Below are positions 24,790 through 33,767 of a stretch of DNA of 37,953 nt, piece by piece. The DNA lies in the NCBI GenBank assembly GCA_030454225.1, contig JAKDRW010000017.1:1-37953 (forward strand), given 5' to 3'. This DNA comes from Vreelandella subglaciescola (GTDB taxonomy: Bacteria; Pseudomonadota; Gammaproteobacteria; Pseudomonadales; Halomonadaceae). A program made the translations under genes and the position numbers. Position 1 is the first letter of the stretch, and every line of letters starts with the position of its first letter. The notes beneath the pieces are model-generated. The model was not told the origin of the DNA. It ran no database searches and was given only the letters and a program-made list of their open reading frames with translations.

Positions 24790-24893
24790 TCGATTTTTAA
24801 TCAATCATATTTAATTACGTAATTTACGTTACGTATAAGATTTTATCTAATAATCTTGAAGTCACTTAAAAACAGCCGCTTAGGGAGTCAACT
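24790..24893. other. AT-rich intergenic stretch between pepP and ubiH
   Basis: Most of this 104-base gap is AT-rich, in sharp contrast to neighbouring high-GC genes. TTACGT occurs three times in about 20 bases (24815-24834), the first within the palindrome TTACGTAA. AAGATT and AATCTT form an inverted repeat at about 24838-24858. The ubiH ribosome binding site AGGGAG is at 24881-24886. It may hold a promoter or operator for ubiH, but no clear -35/-10 pair stands out. Confidence 0.5.
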
Positions 24894-26111
24894 ATGGATA
24901 CACCCGCGCATACGATGACGCACGACATCGTGATTGTGGGCGGTGGTCTGGTCGGTGCCAGCCTCGGCTGTGCGCTCGCCCCGCTGATTGAACGCTACGC
25001 GCTCAAGGTGGCCATTATCGAAGCCGCGCCGCTGCCGGCGTTCCCGCAGGGGGAAGATTGGCAGCCAAGCTTTGACGCCCGCGCCAGCGCGATTGCCGAA
25101 GGCTCGGCGGAGCGCTTTCGCCGGCTGGGGGTGTGGCAGGCCATGCGCCGTGAGGCCTCGCCAATCAAGCGCATCCATATCAGCGAGCGCGGGCGTTTCG
25201 GCGCCACGCGGCTAAGCGCGGAGGAGGTTAGCCTCGAGGCGCTGGGCCACGTGATTCCCAATGCCTGGATGGGGCAGGTGCTGCACCGGCGCCTGGCGGA
25301 GCTTGATCTTGAATGGCACTGCCCCGCCAAAGTCGAGCGCATTGCGCCGCTGTCCGGCGGCCATCGGCTTGAGCTTTCGGACGGCAGCACGCTGAGCGCT
25401 ACGCTTACGCTGCTGGCAGACGGCGGGCGCTCGGGGCTGAAAGAACAGCTGGGCATCGACAATCGCCGGGCGGCCTACGAGCAAACCGCGCTGATTGCCA
25501 ACGTGGGGGTTAGCGAGCCCCACCGAGGCGTGGCCTACGAGCGCTTTACCACCGAGGGCCCGATGGCGCTGCTACCGCTGCCGGGTAACGCCATGGAACT
25601 GGTGTGGACGCATCCCGCCGGTGAGGAAGAAGCTCTCATGGCAATGGGCGACGGCGATTTTTTGGCCGCGCTGCAGCACGCCTTTGGCGATCGCGCGGGG
25701 CGCTTTACCCGGGTGGGCAAGCGCTATGCCTACCCGCTTTCGCTGGTCACGGCCCGCGAAGCGGTGCGCCCGGGGCTTGCCGTGCTGGGCAACGCCGCCC
25801 ACGCGCTGCATCCGGTGGCCGGGCAGGGGTTTAACCTGGCGCTGCGCGGGGTGATGGATCTGGTCGAAACGCTCGACGACAGCCTGGCGGCGAGCGGGGC
25901 CATTGGCGATATGGCCACGCTCGGCGCGTTTGACCAGCGGCGTGCCCGCGACCGGCGCAGCGTGGTGCGTTTCAGCGACGGGCTGATCCGGCTGTTCGGC
26001 GCCAGCGCTCCGCTGCTGCCCCAGGCCCGCGCGGCGGGGCTCATCGGCTTGAATCTGGCCGGCCCGCTGCGTCGCGATGTGATTCGCCGCGCCATGGGGC
26101 TTGAGCGTTAA
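24894..26111 (+). CDS. ubiH: 2-octaprenyl-6-methoxyphenol hydroxylase UbiH
   Basis: UbiH is an FAD-dependent monooxygenase that hydroxylates the aromatic ring in ubiquinone synthesis. The 405-residue protein (E. coli 392) has the Rossmann GxGxxG (IVIVGGGLVGASLG, residues 12-25), a mid-protein TLLADGGRS (NAD(P)H-interacting DG motif) and the C-terminal FAD motif VLGNAAHALHPVAGQGFNLALRG. The GNAA form, instead of GDAA, is typical of UbiH. The ATG has AGGGAG 7 bases upstream. A 37-base gap separates it from ubiI. These proteins probably work together in a peripheral Ubi complex. Confidence 0.95.
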   Translation: MDTPAHTMTHDIVIVGGGLVGASLGCALAPLIERYALKVAIIEAAPLPAFPQGEDWQPSFDARASAIAEGSAERFRRLGVWQAMRREASPIKRIHISERGRFGATRLSAEEVSLEALGHVIPNAWMGQVLHRRLAELDLEWHCPAKVERIAPLSGGHRLELSDGSTLSATLTLLADGGRSGLKEQLGIDNRRAAYEQTALIANVGVSEPHRGVAYERFTTEGPMALLPLPGNAMELVWTHPAGEEEALMAMGDGDFLAALQHAFGDRAGRFTRVGKRYAYPLSLVTAREAVRPGLAVLGNAAHALHPVAGQGFNLALRGVMDLVETLDDSLAASGAIGDMATLGAFDQRRARDRRSVVRFSDGLIRLFGASAPLLPQARAAGLIGLNLAGPLRRDVIRRAMGLER

Positions 26112-26148
26112 TTTCCACCATGCGCCCCGCAGGCGGGCGGTTTGATCA

Positions 26149-27438
26149 ATGAGGCACACCTTGGCTACGAGAACGCATACGCAACAATCCATGCCGCCCG
26201 ACGCAGCGCCGCCGCCGGCCGACTTTGACGCGCTGGTTGTGGGTGGCGCGATGGTTGGCGCGACGCTTTGTGCGCTGCTGGCCAACGCCGGCATGCGCGT
26301 AGCGCTGATTGAAGCGCAGCCCGCGCCGCTGACTTTGGAAACGCTGGATAGCGCGCGGGTAGCGCCCCGGGTCAGCGCGCTGTCGCCGGTCTCTGCCCGG
26401 CTGCTGACGCGGCTGAACGCCTGGCAGGCGATGGCGCGCACGCGCGTGACGCCGTACCGTTTTATGCACGTGTGGGACGCCGAAGGCAGCGGCGATATCG
26501 CCTTTAGCGCCGACGAGGCCGGGGTGGCCAACCTGGGCCATATCGTTGAAAACAACGTTACGCTCGCCGCGCTGAACGAGCAGATTATGGATCACCCCAA
26601 CGTCACGCCGCTTTATGGCGCGCGCGTTGACGCGCTGCAAACGTCAAGCAGCGGCCGCTGGCTGACGCTTGATGACGGCCGCCGGTTTGGCGCACCGCTG
26701 GTGGTGGCCGCCGACGGTGCGCGCAGCGCGCTTCGCGATATGGCCGACATTGGCGTCGTGGAGGACGACATGCACCAGCACGCGGTGGTGACCACGGTGC
26801 GCTGCGAGCGCCGCCACGGCGCGACCGCGCGCCAGGCGTTTGTTGACGGTCAGCCGCTGGCGTTTCTGCCAGTGACGGTTAACGGCGACGAGCGCTACTG
26901 CTCGATTGTCTGGTCGGTGACGCCTTTGCGGGCGAAAGCCCTTGAGGCGATGTCTGCCGGGGCGCTGGGTGAAGCGCTGGGCAAAGCGCTGGACTACCGC
27001 CTGGGCGCGGTTGAGGTGCGCGACAAGGCGTATGCGTTCCCCCTGGTGCAGCGCCACGCGCAGCGCTACGTGGCGCCGCATTTTGCGCTGATTGGCGACG
27101 CCGCGCACAGCGTTCATCCGCTGGCCGGGCAGGGCGTTAATTTGGGGCTGATGGACGCAGCGGTGCTGGCCGAAGAAGTGATCGCCGCCTTCAAGCGCGG
27201 CGCACCCTGGGGTGACGCGCGTCTACTGCGCCGCTATGAGCGCCGTCGGCGCGCGGATAACGCCTCGATGCTGGCGCTGATGAAAGGCTTCAAAACGCTA
27301 TTTAGCACGCGCCACCCCGGTGTCTTGCTGGCGCGTAACGTCGGTATGAGCGGTCTGCACCGGCTGGTGCCGGTCAAGCGCGCGATTATGCGCCAGGCCA
27401 CCGGGGAGCGCGGCCGCCTGCCGGAAAGCTGCCGTTAG
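26149..27438 (+). CDS. ubiI: Ubiquinone hydroxylase UbiI (VisC)
   Basis: This 429-residue FAD monooxygenase is of the UbiI/VisC type, which catalyses C5 hydroxylation in ubiquinone synthesis. It has DALVVGGAMVGATLC (FAD Rossmann motif, about residues 27-41), LVVAADGARSALR and the C-terminal LIGDAAHSVHPLAGQGVNLGLMDAA; the LMDAA ending resembles UbiI more than UbiF. About 25 residues precede the Rossmann motif, more than usual. Alternative starts are a TTG at 26161 with GAGG 7 bases upstream, and an ATG at 26191; the ATG at 26149 has no good ribosome binding site. The stop overlaps that of the convergent ctpA gene (TTAG). Confidence 0.92.
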   Translation: MRHTLATRTHTQQSMPPDAAPPPADFDALVVGGAMVGATLCALLANAGMRVALIEAQPAPLTLETLDSARVAPRVSALSPVSARLLTRLNAWQAMARTRVTPYRFMHVWDAEGSGDIAFSADEAGVANLGHIVENNVTLAALNEQIMDHPNVTPLYGARVDALQTSSSGRWLTLDDGRRFGAPLVVAADGARSALRDMADIGVVEDDMHQHAVVTTVRCERRHGATARQAFVDGQPLAFLPVTVNGDERYCSIVWSVTPLRAKALEAMSAGALGEALGKALDYRLGAVEVRDKAYAFPLVQRHAQRYVAPHFALIGDAAHSVHPLAGQGVNLGLMDAAVLAEEVIAAFKRGAPWGDARLLRRYERRRRADNASMLALMKGFKTLFSTRHPGVLLARNVGMSGLHRLVPVKRAIMRQATGERGRLPESCR

Positions 27439-28751
27439 CGGTCGCGGCGGCCGACCACGTTGAGTGCCTTGAGCAGGTTCAGCGCTTCGCCCAGCTGGTA
27501 GTCGTCGCGCAGGCGCTCTGAGGCTACCCCGTCGCTGTCCGCTGTCTTGCCCGGGGAGCTCAGATGCCCCTCCAGGTCGGCTTCGCGCAGCTCGAAGCGG
27601 CTGTCGGCGATTTCGAGCCGCCCGCGCACGACCTTGACGTCGGGCTCGATGCCCTGCGCCTGAATCGAGCGGCCGTTGGGCGTGTAGTACAGCGCGGTGG
27701 TGAGCTTGAGGCCTTCATTTTCGCCCAGCGGCATCACCTGCTGTACCGAGCCTTTGCCGAAACTTTCGGTGCCCATGATCACCCCGCGGCGCTGATCCTG
27801 CAGGGCGCCGGCGACAATTTCCGCCGCCGAGGCGCTGCCGCCGTTGATCAGCACGACCAGCGCGACATCGCCGGCGGGCGTTGTCGGCGTGGCAGAAAAC
27901 GACATCTCGCTGTTATCCAGGCGCCCTTCGGTATAGACCACGCGGCCGTGATCCATAAACAGGTCGGCGATATCCACGGCGGACTGCAAAACGCCGCCGG
28001 GGTTGTTGCGCAGGTCGAGCACCAGGCCGTCGAGGGCGCCGCCCTCGGCGCTGTCCAGCATCTCCTCGATGGCGCTTTGCGCCTGCTCGGCGGTGCGCGT
28101 TTGAAACTGGCTGATGCGCAGGTAGCCGTAGCCCTTGGACAACAGCTCGTGTTTGACGCTTTCGCTGTGGATCGCTTCGCGGGTCAGGGTCAGCTCGCGC
28201 GGGCTGTCTTCGCCCGAGCGCAGGACGGAAATATCTAGCTCGGAGCCCGGCTCGCCACGCATCAGGTTGACGGCCTCGTGCATTGAAATGCCGTCGGTCG
28301 AGGTGTCGTCGATGCGGATAATAATGTCGCGCGACATGAGCCCCGCGCGCGAGGCGGGCGTGTCGTCGATGGGGGTAATGATCGTCAGCTGGTTGTTCTC
28401 CATGCCGACTTCAATGCCGATGCCGCCAAACTCCCCCTCGGTGGATTCGCGCAGGCTGCGATATTCTTCCTCGTCGAGGTAGGCGGAGTGCGGATCAAGC
28501 TCGCTGAGCATGCCGCGCATGGCGTTACGCAGCAGCGTGCGGTCGTCCACTTCGTCGACGTAGGCGCGCTTGATGTGCTCAAACACTTCGGCGAAGGTCT
28601 GTATTTCTTCCAGAGGCAGCGCGTCGATATCGGGCTCTGCCGCGCTCGTGCTCGGCGCGGCCATGGCCGGTACCGTCAACGCGAGCGCGGCCGCCGGCAG
28701 CAGCGCGGCCAGCAAGCGCCGGATAGAAGCGTGGGTAACAGATGGCGTCAT
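27435..28751 (-). CDS. ctpA: C-terminal processing protease (S41 family)
   Basis: This periplasmic serine protease has a signal peptide (RRLLAALLPAAALALTVPAMA), a PDZ domain (about residues 108-190, GGIGIEVGMENN onward) and an S41 catalytic domain. The nucleophile is S308 in GGSASAAEI and the general base is K333 in FGKGSVQ; the 25-residue spacing matches the family. Pro-rich PDZ-protease types of this length (438 residues) process or degrade periplasmic and cell-wall enzymes. GGAG lies before the ATG at 28751. It follows envC and gpmI on the same strand, an order conserved in several gammaproteobacteria. Confidence 0.94.
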   Translation of the reverse strand: MTPSVTHASIRRLLAALLPAAALALTVPAMAAPSTSAAEPDIDALPLEEIQTFAEVFEHIKRAYVDEVDDRTLLRNAMRGMLSELDPHSAYLDEEEYRSLRESTEGEFGGIGIEVGMENNQLTIITPIDDTPASRAGLMSRDIIIRIDDTSTDGISMHEAVNLMRGEPGSELDISVLRSGEDSPRELTLTREAIHSESVKHELLSKGYGYLRISQFQTRTAEQAQSAIEEMLDSAEGGALDGLVLDLRNNPGGVLQSAVDIADLFMDHGRVVYTEGRLDNSEMSFSATPTTPAGDVALVVLINGGSASAAEIVAGALQDQRRGVIMGTESFGKGSVQQVMPLGENEGLKLTTALYYTPNGRSIQAQGIEPDVKVVRGRLEIADSRFELREADLEGHLSSPGKTADSDGVASERLRDDYQLGEALNLLKALNVVGRRDR

Positions 28752-28819
28752 AGTGGCTCCGCAGGGCGATAGGCGACGGGGCGCCGCCGGGAAAACGTCG
28801 ATCGCGCAAGCTTAGCCCG

Positions 28820-29968
28820 TCAGCGGCGTGCAATCCAACGCCTGGGGTTGATCGGCTTGCCATTGCGGCGAACCTCGAAATACAGCGCCGCGCGCGACTG
28901 GCCGCCGCTATCGCCGACGTGGCCAATCACGTCGCCGCTGGCGACTTGTTCGCCGGGGCGATGGGTAAAGCGCTGCAGGTGGGCATAAAGCGTCATGATG
29001 TGATCGCCGTGATCGATGATCAGCAGGTTGCCAAAGCCGCGGATCCAGTCGGCGAACACGACGCGGCCTTCATGCACGGCCTTGACCGGCGTGCCGGCGC
29101 CGGAGGCGATGGTGATGCCGTTATGGTGCACGCCCTTTTGGCGCTGGTAATCGGCGCTGATGGAGCCTTGTACCGGCCAGGGCAGGTCGCCGCGGGTCTT
29201 GGCCATTTGCGTGCTGGGCGTGGGGCTTGAAAGCCGCGCCATCTGCTCGCGAATCTCTCGCAGCCGCTGCTCGGCCTGCTCGTGGTTCTGCTCAAGCTCG
29301 GCCAAATGCTGCGACTGGGTTTGTTCGCGCTGGTCAAGCGTGGCCAAAAGCTTACGGCGCTTGTCGGTACGCCGGGCAAGCGCGGCGCTGTCTTGTTTCA
29401 GCGTCTGGTTAGCGGCGTCGAGGCGCTGGCGGCGGTCGGCCAGTTTGTTGGCGTTTTGGCTCAGCGCGTCGTCCAGCCGGGCGATATCGGCCAGCCGCTG
29501 ATTGCGCGCTCGGCTCAGGCGGTTGAGGTAGGCCTGCATGCGGTCGAGCTCGGCGGGGTTGCCCTGGTTGAGCAGTAGTTTGAGCTGGGGTGAATTGCCT
29601 AGTCGGTAAAGCGCGGCCAGCTGGGTGGCCAGCGCGTCAAGCTGTGCCTGGCGCGTTTTTTCCAGCTTCGTCCGGCGCTGCTTTAGCGCGTCGCTTTCTT
29701 CAGTGAGCTCGCGCCGCTGCGTTTGCACGTCATCAAGACGCGCGTGAATATCGGCCAGCGCGCTTTCCACTTCCTTAAGCTTGCGTTCGGCGTCGCTGCG
29801 CTCTTCGGCGGTGGCCCCGAGGCGCTCTGAAGCCGCGTGTATCTTTTGCCCCAGCGCGTCGAGCTGGTGCTTGGCCGAGGCTTCATCGGCGTGTCCGCCG
29901 GCGGGTAGTGCGGCAAGCGACAACGCCAGCAGCGCGCCTGTGAAGCGGTGGCGCACGGTCGAGCGCAT
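28820..29968 (-). CDS. envC: Murein hydrolase activator EnvC
   Basis: EnvC activates the amidases AmiA and AmiB at the septum to split daughter cells. The 382-residue protein has a signal peptide (GALLALSLAALPAGGHA), a long coiled coil (about residues 30-240, rich in Glu, Gln, Arg and Leu) and a C-terminal LytM (M23) domain. The LytM metal sites are degenerate: HHNGITIA lacks the Asp of HxGxD, and ALYFEVR has Tyr where active enzymes have His. This is the expected state for an activator. I chose the ATG at 29968, which places the signal peptide at the N-terminus; the frame is open to 30067 within gpmI. It lies 11 bases after gpmI. Confidence 0.94.
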   Translation of the reverse strand: MRSTVRHRFTGALLALSLAALPAGGHADEASAKHQLDALGQKIHAASERLGATAEERSDAERKLKEVESALADIHARLDDVQTQRRELTEESDALKQRRTKLEKTRQAQLDALATQLAALYRLGNSPQLKLLLNQGNPAELDRMQAYLNRLSRARNQRLADIARLDDALSQNANKLADRRQRLDAANQTLKQDSAALARRTDKRRKLLATLDQREQTQSQHLAELEQNHEQAEQRLREIREQMARLSSPTPSTQMAKTRGDLPWPVQGSISADYQRQKGVHHNGITIASGAGTPVKAVHEGRVVFADWIRGFGNLLIIDHGDHIMTLYAHLQRFTHRPGEQVASGDVIGHVGDSGGQSRAALYFEVRRNGKPINPRRWIARR

Positions 29969-29979
29969 CGGTAGGCGGA

Positions 29980-31545
29980 TCAACCTAGCCGGATCAGCGG
30001 ATTGCCGCTCATCGCCGCGGGAATTTCCTGATTCATCAGGGTCAAAAGCGTTGGCGCCAGATCGCACAGCCGGCCTTCTTCAAGCGTGGCGTCGCGCTTG
30101 CCGACGTAGACTAGCGGCACGGAAAAAGTGGTATGCGCGGTTTGCGGCGCGCCGGTAACCGGGTGCACCATCTGTTCGGCGTTGCCGTGATCGGCGGTAA
30201 TCAGGCAGGCGCCGCCGGCGCGCTCGATGGCCTCGACCACGCGGCCGACGCAGCGGTCGACGGTTTCGATCGCCTTGACCGCGGCGTTGTAGTCGCCGGT
30301 GTGGCCGACCATGTCGCCGTTGGCGTAATTGCAGATGATTAAATCGAAGGTGCCGCCATCGATGGCGTCGACCAGACTGTCGGTGAGCTCATAAGCGCTC
30401 ATTTCGGGCTTTTCGTCGTAGGTGCGCACGTCCTGGGGCGAGGGCAGCAGAATGCGCGTTTCGCCCTCGAACTCTTCTTCGCGCCCGCCGGAGAAGAAAA
30501 ACGTCACGTGCGGGTACTTTTCCGTTTCGGCGATGCGCAGCTGCTTGAGCCCCCGCCGGGAGACCACCTCGCCGAGGGTGTCGGTCAGGTTGGCCGGCGG
30601 AAAAGCCACCGAGGCGGGGATGTCGGCGGCGTACTGGGTCATCGTCACCAGCCCTTCGCCGGCCAGTACCGGCCGCGAGGTGCGCGCAAAGCCGCTGAAG
30701 TCGGGCTCGGTGAACGCGCGCGCCAGCTCGCGGGCGCGGTCGGCGCGAAAGTTGGCGAATATGGCCGCGTCGCCGTCTTCCATCACCACCGGGTGGCCCA
30801 GCACGTTGATGCGGGTAGCGGCGACAAACTCGTCGGTTTCGCCGCGTTCGTAGGCGGCGCGAAGCGCGGCGCAGGCGCTGATGGCCTCGAAGTCGGCCTT
30901 GCCTGCGGTTAATAGCTCGTAGGCGCGCGCCACGCGCTCCCAGCGGTTGTCACGGTCCAGCGCGTAAAAGCGCCCGATTACCGAGGCAATAAAGCCGTTA
31001 TCGGCGCCCACCAGCTCGGCCAGGCGGGCGTTGACGCGTTCGAGCGAGTGCATGGCGCTTTGGGGCGGCATGTCGCGGCCGTCGAGAAACGCATGTACGT
31101 AGATACGCTGGGCGCCGCGGCGGGCGGCAAGCTCGGCCAGGGCGATAAAGTGGTCTTCGTGGCTGTGCACGCCGCCGGGCGACAGCAGGCCGAACAGGTG
31201 GACGGCGCGGCCGTGGTCCACGGCGTCATCGATGGGAACGGTGAATACCGGGTTGAGGTCAAGATCGCCGTTTTCTACCGCCTGGGTGATCCGCGTGAAG
31301 TCCTGAAACACGATGCGCCCGGCGCCAAGGTTCATGTGGCCGACCTCGGAGTTGCCCATCTGGCCGTCGGGCAGCCCGACGTGGTGCCCATCGGTGTGCA
31401 CAAACGCGCGCGGACGCTCGGCCCACAGCTGGTCCATTACCGGCGTGTGCGCGCCGGCAATGGCGTTGTGCTGGCTATCGGGGTTGTGGCCGTAGCCGTC
31501 GAGGATGATCAGCGCCACCGGGCGCGGCGGGGTTGCAGTATCCAT
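29980..31545 (-). CDS. gpmI: Phosphoglycerate mutase, cofactor-independent (GpmI)
   Basis: GpmI interconverts 3- and 2-phosphoglycerate in glycolysis with two Mn ions. The 521-residue protein (E. coli 514) has the N-terminal [10 protein letters not shown] metal site, the catalytic Ser in [17 protein letters not shown] (S66), [20 protein letters not shown], and C-terminal [13 protein letters not shown] and [12 protein letters not shown] metal sites. AGAGG lies 8 bases before the ATG at 31545. It heads the leftward gpmI-envC-ctpA group and is divergent from the rhodanese gene, as in E. coli (gpmI next to yibN). Confidence 0.97.
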   Translation of the reverse strand: MDTATPPRPVALIILDGYGHNPDSQHNAIAGAHTPVMDQLWAERPRAFVHTDGHHVGLPDGQMGNSEVGHMNLGAGRIVFQDFTRITQAVENGDLDLNPVFTVPIDDAVDHGRAVHLFGLLSPGGVHSHEDHFIALAELAARRGAQRIYVHAFLDGRDMPPQSAMHSLERVNARLAELVGADNGFIASVIGRFYALDRDNRWERVARAYELLTAGKADFEAISACAALRAAYERGETDEFVAATRINVLGHPVVMEDGDAAIFANFRADRARELARAFTEPDFSGFARTSRPVLAGEGLVTMTQYAADIPASVAFPPANLTDTLGEVVSRRGLKQLRIAETEKYPHVTFFFSGGREEEFEGETRILLPSPQDVRTYDEKPEMSAYELTDSLVDAIDGGTFDLIICNYANGDMVGHTGDYNAAVKAIETVDRCVGRVVEAIERAGGACLITADHGNAEQMVHPVTGAPQTAHTTFSVPLVYVGKRDATLEEGRLCDLAPTLLTLMNQEIPAAMSGNPLIRLG

Positions 31546-31787
31546 AAGAACCTCTCGTCATTAGGCCGAAGCGCAGGCGTGGCTCAACGTCGCGGCGGAT
31601 GCAAGTTGTTCGCATCATAACGCAGGCAGTCCCCTGTCGTCATGGCGGGGTCTGCTCGCAGCGGGTTGCGGTGTGTATACTGGGGCGCTTAACGGTGACA
31701 AGGCCGCTGCCGGTAGCGTGTTTCAGCGTTTTATGGCCTCCTGCCGACTGCCCCGACTACTTTGTTGATCAAGAGATTGAGTACGCG

Positions 31788-32219
31788 ATGACGGACATGA
31801 TTGAACAGTTACTTGAGTTTGCACAGAATCACATGCTGCTGGTGGGGGGCTTTCTGCTGGTGCTGCTGGCTTGGCTTTTCTACGAAACGCGCAGCGCGGA
31901 AAAGCACAGCGTGACGTCCGGCGAGGCGACGCATCTGATTAACCGCGAAGACGCCGTGATACTGGATATTCGCGAAGACAAGGAGTTCAAGACCGGGCAT
32001 ATTGCCGGGGCGCGTCACATTCCCCAGAGCAAGCTTGATGACCGGATGAGTGAGCTGGACAAAGTCAAAGACAAGCCGGTTATTATCGTTTGCAAGCACG
32101 GCCAGAGCTCGGGCGTTGCTCAGGCGAAGCTGGCCAAAGCCGGCTTTGAGCGCGCGCTGAAGCTCAAGGGCGGTATGGGGCAGTGGCAGGCCGATAGCCT
32201 TCCGGTGGTGAGGAAATAA
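31788..32219 (+). CDS. yibN: Membrane-anchored rhodanese, YibN-like
   Basis: This 143-residue protein has one N-terminal membrane segment (about residues 15-32, HMLLVGGFLLVLLAWLF) and a cytosolic rhodanese domain. The domain has VILDIREDKEFKTGHIAGARHIP and the active-site loop VCKHGQSSG with Cys102, so sulfurtransferase activity is possible. E. coli YibN has the same layout and lies between gpmI and grxC-secB. Here secB follows directly and grxC is absent. The ATG at 31788 gives the family N-terminus. The frame extends back to 31599 without a convincing start. Confidence 0.93.
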   Translation: MTDMIEQLLEFAQNHMLLVGGFLLVLLAWLFYETRSAEKHSVTSGEATHLINREDAVILDIREDKEFKTGHIAGARHIPQSKLDDRMSELDKVKDKPVIIVCKHGQSSGVAQAKLAKAGFERALKLKGGMGQWQADSLPVVRK

Positions 32220-32304
32220 GCGTCTGGGCGAGTGTTTTCGCGCCAGGCGCTGCGATACGGGTTTTTCAGGCCGGGCTACCGAAGCCGGGCTTTATTAGCC
32301 GAGC

Positions 32305-32334
32305 GTATAGAATAACCGATGTATAGAACAGCCG
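32305..32334 (+). repeat. Two near-identical 14-bp direct repeats upstream of secB
   Basis: GTATAGAATAACCG (32305-32318) and GTATAGAACAGCCG (32321-32334) differ at two bases and start 16 bases apart. Each contains TATAGA, similar to a -10 element. Just upstream, GCCGGGCT occurs twice (32270 and 32284). The purpose is unknown; promoter or operator duplication is possible. Confidence 0.6.
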
Positions 32335-32391
32335 TAGCGCCATGATGACGCGGTGCGCTACCCCCTTAGATTGAACCTTTCAGGAGTTCAC

Positions 32392-32889
32392 ATGGCAGAA
32401 GAAGACAACAACACCCCGCAGGCCGGTGCCACTGACGAGAAGCCCAAGCTGACATTTTCGCTGCAGCGCATCTATGTCAAGGACATCTCTTTTGAAGCGC
32501 CCAATTCGCCCGGCGTGTTCAAGCAGCCGTTCAAGCCCAAGGTCAACCTGGATCTGAACACCAGCAGCACAAAGATCGCCGACGATCAGTACGAAATCGT
32601 GATTAAGGTGACCGCTCAGGTGAACGACAGCGAAACCGGCACCACGTCGTTTCTGGTAGAGGTCGAGCAGGCCGGGCTGTTCCGTATTGGCGGCATCGAC
32701 GGCGAGCAGCTGGAACAAACGCTGGGCGCTTTCTGCCCCAACCTGCTGTTTCCCTACGCCCGCGAGTGCGTCGACAGCCTGGTCAACCGTGGCGGCTTCC
32801 CGCCGCTGATGCTGGCGCCGGTCAACTTCGATGCCATGTACGCCCAGCGCAAGCAGCGCGAGGCGCAGGCCGCCGAAAGCGCCGAGTAA
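32392..32889 (+). CDS. secB: Protein-export chaperone SecB
   Basis: SecB is a cytosolic tetrameric chaperone that keeps preproteins unfolded and delivers them to SecA. The 165-residue protein (E. coli 155) shows FSLQRIYVKDISFEAPNSP, VNLDLNTSSTKI, AGLFRIGGID and CPNLLFPYARECVDSLVNRGGFPPLMLAPVNFDA, all conserved in the family. The ATG at 32392 has AGGAG 6 bases upstream. The next gene, rsmE, follows within a few dozen bases. Confidence 0.97.
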   Translation: MAEEDNNTPQAGATDEKPKLTFSLQRIYVKDISFEAPNSPGVFKQPFKPKVNLDLNTSSTKIADDQYEIVIKVTAQVNDSETGTTSFLVEVEQAGLFRIGGIDGEQLEQTLGAFCPNLLFPYARECVDSLVNRGGFPPLMLAPVNFDAMYAQRKQREAQAAESAE

Positions 32890-32928
32890 GCCGTGCAGGC
32901 CGTCGACTGGTACGCCGCTAACGGCAAA

Positions 32929-33648
32929 ATGCCGCGCTTTTACCTGCCCGCTACGCTAAGCGTGGGCGGCAACATAGCGCTGCCCGAGGGCGTGGCGCGC
33001 CACGTCACGCGGGTGCTGCGCCTTGCCGCCGGCGCACCGCTGGTGGTGTTTGACGGCCAGGGCGTGGAAGCCGGGGTGCGGCTGACGGAAGCGTCGCGCA
33101 AGCGGGTAACGGTCAGCGTAGAGGCCGTATGGAGGGGGCGCTTTGAATCGCCGCTTCAAGTGCACCTCGGTCAGGCGATCTCCAAGGGCGACCGGATGGA
33201 CTACGCCGTCCAGAAAGCCGTGGAGCTGGGCGTGGCGGCGATCACTCCGCTGTATACCCGGCGCGGCGACGTGCGCTTGAAAGGCGAGCGCGAGGCCAAA
33301 AAGCTGGCGCACTGGCAGGCGGTGGCCGCCAGCGCCTGCGAGCAGAGCGGGCGGGCAACCGTGCCGCCCGTGCACCCGCCGCTAAACCTCGACGAGTGGC
33401 TATTACAGCGCGCCGAGCCGCTACGCTTGATGCTCCACCCGGCAACGCAAAACGGGCTGCCAACGGCGCGCGAAGCGAGCGCGGCGGCGCTGTTGATCGG
33501 CCCGGAAGGCGGCCTCGCGGCGGAGGACATTGACGCGGCCAGCGGCGCACTCTTCACCCCGCTGACGCTTGGCCCCCGGGTGCTGCGCACCGAAACCGCG
33601 CCGGTGGTGGCGCTGACGATGCTGCAGCACCTGTGGGGCGATATGTAG
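32929..33648 (+). CDS. rsmE: 16S rRNA m3U1498 methyltransferase RsmE
   Basis: RsmE methylates N3 of U1498 in 16S rRNA using S-adenosylmethionine. The protein (239 residues from this start; E. coli 243) is a SPOUT methyltransferase. It has an N-terminal PUA-like part (HVTRVLRLAAGAPLVVFDG) and a C-terminal trefoil-knot part: GQAISKGDRMDYAVQKAVELGVAAITPLYTRR, LIGPEGGLAAEDI and LGPRVLRTETAPVVAL. The ATG at 32929 gives MPRFYLP, a normal family N-terminus. A GTG at 32893, 3 bases after secB, would add 12 residues; neither start has a clear ribosome binding site. In E. coli and Pseudomonas rsmE lies upstream of gshB, as here. Confidence 0.93.
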   Translation: MPRFYLPATLSVGGNIALPEGVARHVTRVLRLAAGAPLVVFDGQGVEAGVRLTEASRKRVTVSVEAVWRGRFESPLQVHLGQAISKGDRMDYAVQKAVELGVAAITPLYTRRGDVRLKGEREAKKLAHWQAVAASACEQSGRATVPPVHPPLNLDEWLLQRAEPLRLMLHPATQNGLPTAREASAAALLIGPEGGLAAEDIDAASGALFTPLTLGPRVLRTETAPVVALTMLQHLWGDM

Positions 33649-33767
33649 CGCGGCGTGTCTCCGTCGCCGCTATGTATGCTGCGCTAGCATGCCGTCAATG
33701 CTCGCTTTGCCCGGGCTTTCTCACCGCACCCTCGCTCAACCACTCGTTCGTTAAGGATGGCCCTTGT

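Noticed and set aside
28820-29968. EnvC as an active M23 endopeptidase
   Set aside because: Key zinc ligands are replaced (Asp missing after HxG, Tyr in place of a His), as in non-catalytic activators.
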